Origin: CAWUKT01 sp964352215
GTDB taxonomy: Bacteria; Bacteroidota; Bacteroidia; J057; JADKCL01
Assembly: GCA_964352215.1 (NCBI GenBank)
Contig: CAYGRE010000017.1
Location: 1 to 64,000, forward strand
Length of the DNA stretch: 64,000 nt
Direction: 5' to 3'
In this document: one piece after another, positions 44,123 to 51,040 of the stretch
Layout: every line of letters starts with the position of its first letter
Position numbering within the stretch: position 1 is the stretch's first letter
Position numbers and translations under genes: made by a program
Notes under the pieces: generated by a model
The model's database searches: none
What the model was told of the DNA's origin: nothing
Seen by the model: only the letters and a program-made list of their open reading frames with translations

Positions 44123-44997
44123 CAAAGGTACTACTTTCCAGCTTAATTTCAAGCTATTCATTTAGAGAATCAGAGAATATCATTCGAATTCTGGTCGAAG
44201 AGATATCCGGATACCCATATTACAGGGTAAAAATGGACGAAGACCTCTCATTTACGAAGGAGCAATTCGACCGCTGGACAGCTGTAAGCCATGAATTATT
44301 GGCCGGACTCCCTCTCCAATACGCCCTTGGCAAAGCCTGGTTCATGGATATGGAACTGGTGGTGGGGCCAGGTGTACTCATCCCTCGTCCCGAAACGGAG
44401 GAACTGGCAGAATATGCGATCAAAACAGTGGACGCAATCGCCAAAGATTCCCGGAAGTTATCAACTTCCAATCCGCAGGAATTAAATATCCTGGACATCG
44501 GTACCGGATCAGGATGCCTGGCGGTCTACCTCGCAAAAGAGCTGCCTCTTGCAAAAGTGGTTGCCAATGACATCAGTGCAGAGGCCTTGGAAATTGCCCG
44601 GAAGAATGCACATATATATAAGGCTACTTTAGAGCTCTTGCTGCTGGATATCCTCAAGGCCCCGAAGAACCAGTTTGAAAACCTCGACCTGATCATCTCC
44701 AATCCCCCTTATATCCCTGCCGCTGAAAAAAACGAAATGATAGACCGGGTGACAGCATTTGAACCTGAAACTGCGCTTTTCGTTCCGGATGGTGATCCCC
44801 TGTTGTTTTACAGGTCAATCGCTCAATCAGGTAAGGAATGGCTTCAACCTTGGGGGGCCCTCTTGTGTGAAGTGCACGAAAACCTGGCCAAAGAAACAGC
44901 AATTCTCTTTGAGTCACTTGGCTACCAGCAAGTTGAGATTTTCAAGGATTTGCAGGGAAAAGAGCGAATGGTTCGTGCCTTTTTACAAATCACGTAA
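44083..44997 (+). CDS. prmC: Peptide chain release factor N5-glutamine methyltransferase
   Basis: It methylates the GGQ glutamine of release factors RF1 and RF2. The 304 residues have an N-terminal helical substrate-recognition domain, the LIPRPETEELAEY block, SAM-binding motif LDIGTGSGCLAVYLA and the diagnostic catalytic motif ISNPPYIPAAEK. No later start is plausible because the helical domain is needed. Its 5' end overlaps, in antisense, the promoter and start of the rpsL leader, so the two may interfere. Confidence 0.95.
   Translation: MNASYEQLQIFRTAKVLLSSLISSYSFRESENIIRILVEEISGYPYYRVKMDEDLSFTKEQFDRWTAVSHELLAGLPLQYALGKAWFMDMELVVGPGVLIPRPETEELAEYAIKTVDAIAKDSRKLSTSNPQELNILDIGTGSGCLAVYLAKELPLAKVVANDISAEALEIARKNAHIYKATLELLLLDILKAPKNQFENLDLIISNPPYIPAAEKNEMIDRVTAFEPETALFVPDGDPLLFYRSIAQSGKEWLQPWGALLCEVHENLAKETAILFESLGYQQVEIFKDLQGKERMVRAFLQIT
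44123..44152 (-). promoter_or_regulatory. Promoter of the ribosomal superoperon
   Basis: The minus strand reads TTG (44152-44150), 19 bases, TACCTTTG (44130-44123). This is a full match to the Bacteroidota housekeeping promoter. It lies within the first 70 bases of the divergent prmC coding sequence, so the two transcripts overlap. Confidence 0.8.
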
Positions 44998-45241
44998 GAT
45001 TCGAATATCGTTTTATTGTCCGATCATTACTTTATTCTGCCAGCCCCATTCTTTTTCCCAGTTACAAAATATCCTTCTGTCAAGCCAGAAAAGCCATTCC
45101 TATAATTTTGTCCCGGAAAACACTCCCTTTTCCCATAACGACCTTACATACATGAATCATTTAGCCCAAAAAGGCCGTAATATTGGGTATACGCCTAGAT
45201 AGCTGTTTAGTATTTTTTATCATCTCAACCGTACCATTATT

Positions 45242-45754
45242 ATGAACCGTACCATTCGTTTGTACCTACCTTGCCTTTTTACCATGTTCTTTTTGACGCT
45301 CTTCGCCTTCAACGCAAAAGCGCAAAATTTACAACAATCACAAAATGCAAACCTCTTTGAAAGTCATTTGAATCAATTCGAAGCCCGGGTTCAGGATGCC
45401 GATGCCATCTGGTGGCAGGCGGCCGGTGAACTGAAAGGTGCCGCTAACGCTGGTGTCCTCAGTAACCAACTCGCCCAACTTCGAAACAGAATCAATGGCC
45501 TCAGCACCTTTGCCTTCCAGATGCGTTACTACGCCAATGCCCTGAACAGCCGGGAATTGATCCGCGGCGTCAGTCAGCTCTCACGTGCACAATCCGGTGG
45601 CCTGAATGCTGCCATTGCTGCGGTCGATGCGCTGAACAGTGGCAATCTGATCACGCAACACCTGATTCCAATCGAAACATCCATTGATGAGATGCAGCGC
45701 ATTATCGATGACTGCCTTCGCCGCGAAATTCAGGTGATCCGGCGTAACCTCTGA
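45242..45754 (+). CDS. Hypothetical secreted helical protein, 170 aa
   Basis: A signal peptide (MNRTIRLYLPCLFTMFFLTL...AKA) is followed by about 140 residues of almost pure helix (long Gln/Asn/Leu heptad-like stretches: LNQFEARVQDADAIWWQAAG, LSNQLAQLRNRINGL). One Cys remains in the mature part, near the C-terminus. I do not recognise the family. The 12-base sequence AACCGTACCATT occurs twice across the start codon, which may be a regulatory or slippage repeat. It is monocistronic and ends before a clear terminator. Confidence 0.65.
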   Translation: MNRTIRLYLPCLFTMFFLTLFAFNAKAQNLQQSQNANLFESHLNQFEARVQDADAIWWQAAGELKGAANAGVLSNQLAQLRNRINGLSTFAFQMRYYANALNSRELIRGVSQLSRAQSGGLNAAIAAVDALNSGNLITQHLIPIETSIDEMQRIIDDCLRREIQVIRRNL

Positions 45755-45854
45755 TTGAGGCAATCAATTGCCCATCAGACTGTTCAGAAAACTGGATTTA
45801 CCGTACCGCACCAGCAAATCACCAACAAATCACCAGCACCGAGAAGATACAGGA

Positions 45855-45879
45855 GAAGCCGTCTCAAAAGGACGGCTTC
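45855..45879 (+). terminator. Terminator after the helical secreted protein gene
   Basis: GAAGCCGTC-TCAAAAG-GACGGCTTC is a 9-bp perfect stem with a 7-base loop, followed by TTTATTTTT. It lies 100 bases after the stop and just before convergent xerD, for which it may serve in reverse. Confidence 0.85.
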
Positions 45880-45906
45880 TTTATTTTTGAAACAGCCTCT
45901 TCTTTT

Positions 45907-46812
45907 TTAAGCTCTGGGGTGAAAAGTCTGGTGTACTTCACGCAAATATTCCCGGTCCAGGTGAAGGTAAATCTCCGTAGTGGTAATGGAAGCATGTCCG
46001 AGCATTTCCTGAACTGCTCTCAGGTCCGCCCCTCCTTCAAGCAAGTGAGTGGCAAAGGAATGCCGAAAAGTATGGGGGCTAACCGTCTTCTGGATTCCGG
46101 CAGCCTTGACCAAATCTTTGATCAACATAAAGACATAGACCCTGGTAAGGCGCTTTCCCCGGCGGTTGAGAAAGAGGACATCCTCCTCCCCTTTTTGCAC
46201 CTTCTGAACCAACCCATGCCGGTATTCCAGGTAATAGAGGATATGCTTTTTGGCCGAATCACCCAACGGAACCAGTCGCTCCTTACTTCCTTTTCCAAAG
46301 ACGCGGACGAATCCCTCATCCATGTACAGCATCGACAATTCGAGGTTGATCAATTCACTTACCCGCAGTCCGGAACTGTACAGCAACTCCAGCATGGCCC
46401 GGTTCCGGGTGCCGTGGGGAGTCGAAAGGTCAATGGCTTCAAACAGGGCATCAATCTCCGGAACGGTCAGGTAAACGGGAAGTTTCCGCACCAGCTTAGG
46501 GGTGTCGAGCAACTCGGTGGGGTCCTTTTCACAATAGTCTTCCTGAAGGAGAAACCGATGGAAAGACCGCAGAGACGAAATATTCCGGGTCAGAGAATTC
46601 TCATTGAGAAAGGCATCGGTCACCAGGAATTGGATAAATTCACGGATGTGGCCCGTCTCAACCTTAAGCGGGTTGTCAATCTGGAGCACTTCCTCCATAA
46701 ACCACTGGTAACGCTCGAGGTCATGGATATAGCTGGTAAAGGTATTTCCGGAAAGTCCCCGCTCTACCTTCAGCCAATGCTTGTACTCCCGAATTGATGA
46801 CTTCCACTTCAT
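45907..46812 (-). CDS. xerD: Tyrosine recombinase XerD
   Basis: With XerC it resolves chromosome dimers at dif during division. The ATG at 46812 (MKWKSSIREYKHWLKVERGL) gives 301 residues, the usual length. An N-terminal SAM-like core-binding domain (about 5-90) precedes the catalytic domain with Arg in LYSSGLRVSELINLE, HTFRHSFATHLLEGGADLRA, the second His in LGHASITTT and nucleophile Tyr in TEIYLHLDREYL. XerC and XerD cannot be told apart with certainty by eye; layout favours XerD. It is divergent from aroQ. Confidence 0.92.
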   Translation of the reverse strand: MKWKSSIREYKHWLKVERGLSGNTFTSYIHDLERYQWFMEEVLQIDNPLKVETGHIREFIQFLVTDAFLNENSLTRNISSLRSFHRFLLQEDYCEKDPTELLDTPKLVRKLPVYLTVPEIDALFEAIDLSTPHGTRNRAMLELLYSSGLRVSELINLELSMLYMDEGFVRVFGKGSKERLVPLGDSAKKHILYYLEYRHGLVQKVQKGEEDVLFLNRRGKRLTRVYVFMLIKDLVKAAGIQKTVSPHTFRHSFATHLLEGGADLRAVQEMLGHASITTTEIYLHLDREYLREVHQTFHPRA

Positions 46813-46818
46813 GCAAAT

Positions 46819-46826
46819 CAAAGCTA
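46819..46826 (-). promoter_or_regulatory. Candidate -7 box for xerD
   Basis: The minus strand reads TAGCTTTG 6 bases before the xerD ATG. The match to TAnnTTTG is perfect but no TTG sits 19-21 bases upstream, and the transcript would be nearly leaderless. Confidence 0.35.
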
Positions 46827-46909
46827 GTCACTTTCAACCACTTGCTATACCCGAAGATGGATCTGCATGGTGCTTATTTTGGACAGTCTTTTTACTTAAA
46901 TTTACCCCT

Positions 46910-47365
46910 ATGAAAATTCTGATCATCAACGGGCCAAACCTGAACATGCTGGGTAGGCGGGAAGAGGTCTTCTATGGTACCGAACCCTTCGATAAGATTC
47001 TCGAGGAATTGAAGGAAAAGTACCCTCAGATTGAGATCGACTATTTCCAATCCAACACCGAAGGGGAGATCGTCACGCGTATCCAGGAAGCTGCCGACGA
47101 AAAACTGGATGGTTTGCTGATCAATGCCGGGGCCTACTCCCATTATTCCTACGCCATCCACGATGCCTTGCTGATCATTCAGGCCCCCAAAATTGAGGTC
47201 CATCTGAGCAATATCCATGCGCGGGACGAATTCCGAAGGAAATCTATTCTGACCAGGGTTTGCCAGGGTATGATCTCTGGTTTTGGCAAAGAAAGCTATC
47301 GGTTAGGTGTGGAATTCATCGCTGGACGGGAACGTAAACCGATCGGCTTCGGAAGAAAAGATTGA
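46910..47365 (+). CDS. aroQ: 3-dehydroquinate dehydratase, type II
   Basis: It dehydrates 3-dehydroquinate in the shikimate pathway. The start at 46910 (MKILIINGPNLNMLGRREEV) is fixed by the family start; an upstream in-frame ATG at 46781 would overlap xerD in antisense and adds unrelated sequence. The 151 residues have the active-site Tyr in EVFYGTE, Asn in LINAGAYSHYSYAIHDAL and His in VHLSNIHARDEFRRKS. Length is normal for the dodecameric class II enzyme. The lipoprotein gene begins 11 bases downstream, so they form an operon. Confidence 0.96.
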   Translation: MKILIINGPNLNMLGRREEVFYGTEPFDKILEELKEKYPQIEIDYFQSNTEGEIVTRIQEAADEKLDGLLINAGAYSHYSYAIHDALLIIQAPKIEVHLSNIHARDEFRRKSILTRVCQGMISGFGKESYRLGVEFIAGRERKPIGFGRKD

Positions 47366-47376
47366 CCCCAGGCCAG

Positions 47377-47985
47377 ATGTACAGATTCATTTTCCCGGTT
47401 CTTGTTCTCATAAGCCTGCTTGGTTGCGGAAAAAGCGAAGAAGCAAAGGAGCCCAATCCTGCCGAAGCATCCGTCTGCTACCAGGTGGATTCATTGGTCA
47501 ATGCCATTGAGTCATTCAAGTCCTCTTTGGAAAATGAAAACAATACCAGTGCAAGGGAAGCCAATCTGAGGAATATCATTGGCTTGATGAACCGCAACGC
47601 GGTCGTCGAAGGTGATTGCAATTACCTGAATACTGAGCTGCACCCGGACCATCTGCGCTTTGATTTTGTTGAGAACCTGCGCAACTGGACTATCCGAGAC
47701 ACTTTTTACCAGGGCATCTATTATCTGCTCAAACTGCGGGGAGCCTATTCCGATGATTCTGCGATCTACGAATTCTTCTCTGAGGAGATTGCCAGGGTCG
47801 CTTTTGACAATCCTAGCTGCTACGATGGCTATCTCCGTCAACAACCCAGCCAATTGAATATGGTCCTGAGCACTACGCATTGGAGCTATCCGGATCTGCC
47901 CCAACTCAAATCCAAATTTACCGCCATCAATGCCCTGCCGGCCATCACTGACTTCCTGGACCAACTCAAGCCGACCCTGCCTTGA
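47377..47985 (+). CDS. Hypothetical lipoprotein, 202 aa
   Basis: The ATG at 47377 (MYRFIFPVLVLISLLGCGKS) is chosen over an in-frame TTG at 47362. The signal ends in the lipobox LLGC, so Lgt would lipidate the Cys; the next residues GKSEEAKEP suit surface or periplasmic retention. The remaining 180 residues are mainly helical with no recognisable domain. It overlaps the hydrolase gene by the 4-base TTGA. I cannot assign a function. Confidence 0.7.
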   Translation: MYRFIFPVLVLISLLGCGKSEEAKEPNPAEASVCYQVDSLVNAIESFKSSLENENNTSAREANLRNIIGLMNRNAVVEGDCNYLNTELHPDHLRFDFVENLRNWTIRDTFYQGIYYLLKLRGAYSDDSAIYEFFSEEIARVAFDNPSCYDGYLRQQPSQLNMVLSTTHWSYPDLPQLKSKFTAINALPAITDFLDQLKPTLP

Positions 47986-48632
47986 AGTTACCACCTATAT
48001 ACTTTATTCCCGGCCTCGGCGCTGACCACCGGGTTTTCAAACGGCTGAAAGACCATGGACTGGAATTTGAGGTGCTGGAGTTTATTCCTGCCGTACCCGG
48101 AGAAGATCTGAGACAGTACGCCCTTCGGATGGCTGAGGGCATCGACCATTCTCAGCCCTATATTTTAGGAGGAATGAGCCTGGGAGGCATTATTTCGGTG
48201 GAGATTGCCAAAGTACATGACCCTTCCCTGCTCCTGATGATCTCTTCTGTCCCCACTTCGCGGGAATTCCCCTTTTACCTTCAGACCTTTCGTTATTTAC
48301 CGGTTCACCGCATCCTGCCGGCCAAATTTATCAAGGCCCTTGCGCCCAAAAGCCGGCCCAAAGACCCGGAAGTTCGGGAACTACTCAAGGGACAGCGGCA
48401 AGATGCCGATCCTGCATTTGTCAAATGGGCCGTCGATGCAGTGGTCAACTGGCGGAACCGGGAGGTCCCGGAAAAGTTGATTCGGCTCCATGGCACCCGA
48501 GACCTCCTTTTTCCCGGAGTCCTTTGCGGCCCCCGGACCAAAGTTCCGAAAGGAACCCACACCATGATCCTCAGCCAGGCCGAGGTAGTTCACCAGAAGC
48601 TCTTACATGAAATCGAGAATTTCGTATCTTAA
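47982..48632 (+). CDS. Alpha/beta hydrolase, start codon TTG
   Basis: The 216-residue protein starts at TTG, where the TTGA overlap with the previous stop suggests translational coupling; the next ATG would cut off the essential first strand (IYFIPGLGADHRVF, an HGxxG-like oxyanion region). The nucleophile elbow is GMSLGG with Ser at about residue 66. Later Asp/His candidates are in HGTRDLLFP and GTHTMI. It has no signal peptide. Substrate unknown; members of this group act on esters, lipids or thioesters. Confidence 0.8.
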   Translation: MKLPPIYFIPGLGADHRVFKRLKDHGLEFEVLEFIPAVPGEDLRQYALRMAEGIDHSQPYILGGMSLGGIISVEIAKVHDPSLLLMISSVPTSREFPFYLQTFRYLPVHRILPAKFIKALAPKSRPKDPEVRELLKGQRQDADPAFVKWAVDAVVNWRNREVPEKLIRLHGTRDLLFPGVLCGPRTKVPKGTHTMILSQAEVVHQKLLHEIENFVS

Positions 48633-48636
48633 AGGC

Positions 48637-49056
48637 ATGCGCATTCACACCGCTCTCACGACACTTGGCTTTTTACTGATCGGCCTGGCCCTTCAGGCCC
48701 AACACCCCAGCCGCATCCGTGGCAAGGTTACCGATAAAGGACTGGAACTGGCCAACGCGAGGGTTGTGCTCTATTCGGGCCTCGAGAAGGTGGCTGTTCA
48801 GCAAACCAACGAATGCGGAGAATTCAATTTTGGAGTGGTGGAACCCGGAGATTACGATGTGGAGGCCCAGGTCGGTAGCATCAAGGTTTTACAAAGCATT
48901 TCCCTTGCCCCTAACACCATGTACATCCTCAATATGTACGATGGCCCTCCCTGTCCCTGCTGCCCCTCCAAACAATATGTCGCCAATCCCTCCTGGCATG
49001 GAGAGGCCCCCCGCGGTGACCTTGAACTCGCCCCCATGAGTGATCCCCATCTCTGA
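48637..49056 (+). CDS. Secreted carboxypeptidase-regulatory-like single-domain protein
   Basis: The ATG at 48637 (MRIHTALTTLGFLLIGLALQ, a signal peptide) is preferred to an upstream in-frame ATG at 48607 that lies within the hydrolase gene. The mature 115 residues form one CarboxypepD_reg-like Ig domain (RIRGKVTDKGLELANARVVL ... TNECGEFNFGVVEPGDYDVE), then a Cys-rich end with CPCCPSK. A stand-alone domain of this kind is likely a small surface protein. The Cys cluster could bind metal. It begins 4 bases after the hydrolase stop. Confidence 0.7.
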   Translation: MRIHTALTTLGFLLIGLALQAQHPSRIRGKVTDKGLELANARVVLYSGLEKVAVQQTNECGEFNFGVVEPGDYDVEAQVGSIKVLQSISLAPNTMYILNMYDGPPCPCCPSKQYVANPSWHGEAPRGDLELAPMSDPHL

Positions 49057-49075
49057 CAATTGGGAATTGGGCTTT

Positions 49076-49083
49076 TATCTTTG
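49076..49083 (+). promoter_or_regulatory. Candidate -7 box for serS
   Basis: TATCTTTG matches TAnnTTTG exactly, with CTG 20 bases upstream as a weak -33 element. It lies 64 bases before the serS ATG. Confidence 0.45.
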
Positions 49084-49147
49084 AGAAATAAAGCCAAAAT
49101 TTGCGGCTGTTTGAGCACGAAATACCCAATCTCTAATATAAAGCCGC

Positions 49148-50434
49148 ATGATCAGCATCAAAGAAATCCTGGCCAACCCGGATGCAGTCGCAACCGCCCT
49201 TTCCAAGCGTATGCCACGCCCTGACTTCAGTGATTTGATCGAAAAGGAGAACCTGCGCAAGTCACTTATTGGTGGTGTAGAAGACAAGCGCCGTGAGTTG
49301 AAGCAGATTTCGGCAAAAATGGGCAAAGCCAAGGGTGATCCTGCAGCGATGGAGGCGATCAAGGAGGAAGGCGGTGCCCTCCGCGGAGAAATCCAGACCG
49401 AAACCGAACGGCTGAAGGAGCTGGAATCTGAAATCCGCGACTATCTGCTCAACCTGCCCAATATTCCTGAAGCCGATGTCCCCGCCGGTGGCAAGGAAAA
49501 CAATGAGGTCATTGCGACCCATGGAACCCTACCGGTGCTGGACTTCGAGACCAAAGACCATTATGACTTGGCTACCAGCCTCGGATTGGTTGATTTTGAG
49601 CGCGGGGTAAAGATTGGCGGCAATGGCAAGTGGTGCTATACCGGTGATGGTGCGCTGTTGGAATGGGCCCTGCTCAATTTCTTCATCGCTCAGCACCGCA
49701 AAAACGGATATACCTTTATCCTCCCTCCTCACCTGCTCCGCATTGAGAGCGGAACGGTGGCAGGGCAATTCCCCAAGTTTACCGAAGACGTATTTTATAT
49801 TCAGCCGGACGAAGCGGGAGGCGAACCTACCCACTTCCTGCTTCCCACTGCTGAGACTGCTTTGGCCAATTACCATACCGATGAGATCCTCGCCGAATCA
49901 GATCTTCCCCTTCGCTACTTTGGCTATACACCCTGTTACAGGAAAGAAGCTGGCAGCTACCGTACCGCCGAACGTGGCACCATTCGCGGCAATACTTTTA
50001 ACAAGGTGGAGATGTTTGCCCTGGCAAAGCCGGAGGATTCAGCTGCCATTTTTGAACGGATGGTCAGTGAAGTAGTCGATATCATGAACCAATTGGGCCT
50101 TCACTTTCAGGTTTCGCGCCTGGCTGCGGGTGATGTCAGCTTCGGAATGGCCAAGACATTTGATGTAGAAGTCTGGCTGCCCAGCATCAACCAGTTCAAA
50201 GAAGTTTCTTCCGTCTCCAATGCCCACGAGTTTCAGGCCTTGCGTGGCAATATTCGCTACAAGGACACCGAGAAGAAGAAGAATTTCCACGTGCATACCC
50301 TGAATGGGTCCGGACTCGCAACCAGCCGTGTATTTCCTGCTATTCTGGAGCAAAACCAGCAAGCAGATGGATCGGTCAAGGTTCCTGATGTTCTGGTACC
50401 GTTTATTGGCAAGGAGTATTTGGGAAGGGATTGA
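49148..50434 (+). CDS. serS: Seryl-tRNA synthetase
   Basis: It charges tRNA-Ser. The 428 residues begin with the long antiparallel coiled-coil arm (about 25-105, KSLIGGVEDKRRELKQISAK...) that grips the variable arm of tRNA-Ser, then the class II core: motif 2 in YRKEAGSYRTAERGTIRGNT and motif 3 in LNGSGLATSRVFPAILEQNQ. Length is normal. It is a single-gene unit; I see no hairpin terminator directly after it. Confidence 0.97.
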   Translation: MISIKEILANPDAVATALSKRMPRPDFSDLIEKENLRKSLIGGVEDKRRELKQISAKMGKAKGDPAAMEAIKEEGGALRGEIQTETERLKELESEIRDYLLNLPNIPEADVPAGGKENNEVIATHGTLPVLDFETKDHYDLATSLGLVDFERGVKIGGNGKWCYTGDGALLEWALLNFFIAQHRKNGYTFILPPHLLRIESGTVAGQFPKFTEDVFYIQPDEAGGEPTHFLLPTAETALANYHTDEILAESDLPLRYFGYTPCYRKEAGSYRTAERGTIRGNTFNKVEMFALAKPEDSAAIFERMVSEVVDIMNQLGLHFQVSRLAAGDVSFGMAKTFDVEVWLPSINQFKEVSSVSNAHEFQALRGNIRYKDTEKKKNFHVHTLNGSGLATSRVFPAILEQNQQADGSVKVPDVLVPFIGKEYLGRD

Positions 50435-50469
50435 TACTGAATGCCAAGAAAATTATCTTTTTGCCATCA

Positions 50470-50500
50470 TTGAAAATCCGAGCTAAAAATATTATCTTTA
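50470..50500 (+). promoter_or_regulatory. Weak candidate promoter upstream of the small-gene locus
   Basis: TTG, 20 bases, then TATCTTTA, one mismatch from the -7 consensus. It would give a leader of about 190 bases holding the inverted repeat TTGTAC-AAAA-GTACAA (about 50551-50566). The promoter nearer the gene at 50653-50684 is an alternative. Confidence 0.3.
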
Positions 50501-50643
50501 GGAAACATAAAGAAGTGGTAACAAACGTCGATCAACTTGTGTTGGAAAGTTGTACAAAAGTACAATTCGCCCCCAACACCTCCTTCCATCACCAGATTAC
50601 CCGACATTTAGATAGTCTTTTCCAAGGAAAAAGGCTAATTAGA

Positions 50644-50684
50644 TTTCCACAATTGTGGAAAGAAACATTCATTTTGTATATTCG
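50644..50684 (+). promoter_or_regulatory. Palindromic operator overlapping a promoter
   Basis: An 18-bp perfect palindrome, TTTCCACAATTGTGGAAA (50644-50661), covers a TTG (50653-50655) that is followed after 21 bases by TATATTCG (50677-50684), a -7-like box with one mismatch. The ATG at 50697 is 12 bases further. A dimeric repressor bound here would block the -33 contact. No regulator gene is adjacent. Confidence 0.55.
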
Positions 50685-50696
50685 TATATACAGTTA

Positions 50697-50936
50697 ATGA
50701 GCATCATGAAAGAAGAAAATATAAAAGAGTTCCTGCTCAATGAATGCGAAGCCACCGGGCAGCGGAAGGATGTCAGTGGGATTTTGTCTTTGTTGGACCA
50801 GATCGGCAAGATTGATCCAGAAAGGCGCAAGCAGCTCGAAAGCTTTCTTCGTATGGTCATAGATCAGGTTCGTAGCGATGAGCGCACCCGCATTGGTGCT
50901 GACATCATGGAATCCCGAATTGCCTTGGTAGACTAA
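50697..50936 (+). CDS. Small helical protein, 79 aa, unknown
   Basis: Starting at 50697 (MSIMKEENIKEFLLNECEAT), the protein is highly charged and helical (RKDVSGILSLLDQIGKIDPE, then RRKQLESFLRMVIDQVRSDE) with no signal or membrane segment. The next Met, three codons on, could also be the start. I recognise no family. It has its own palindrome-controlled promoter and strong terminator, so it is regulated separately from the downstream pair. Size and control resemble a small regulatory or antitoxin-type protein, but this is inference. Confidence 0.6.
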   Translation: MSIMKEENIKEFLLNECEATGQRKDVSGILSLLDQIGKIDPERRKQLESFLRMVIDQVRSDERTRIGADIMESRIALVD

Positions 50937-50963
50937 GAATCACATACAATAATACATATTTGA

Positions 50964-50990
50964 ATGGTAGGCTTTGCCTACCATTTTTTT
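50964..50990 (+). terminator. Terminator of the small helical gene
   Basis: ATGGTAGGC-TTT-GCCTACCAT is a 9-bp perfect stem with a 3-base loop followed by six T. This is a classic intrinsic terminator, 27 bases after the stop codon and 50 bases before the next gene. Confidence 0.92.
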
Positions 50991-51040
50991 ATATATATTG
51001 ACGACACTTCTACCCTATTTCGCGAATTTTCAGACAGAAG

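Noticed and set aside
46781..46909. Longer N-terminus for aroQ
   Set aside because: It would overlap xerD in antisense and adds sequence unlike type II dehydroquinases, which begin at 46910.
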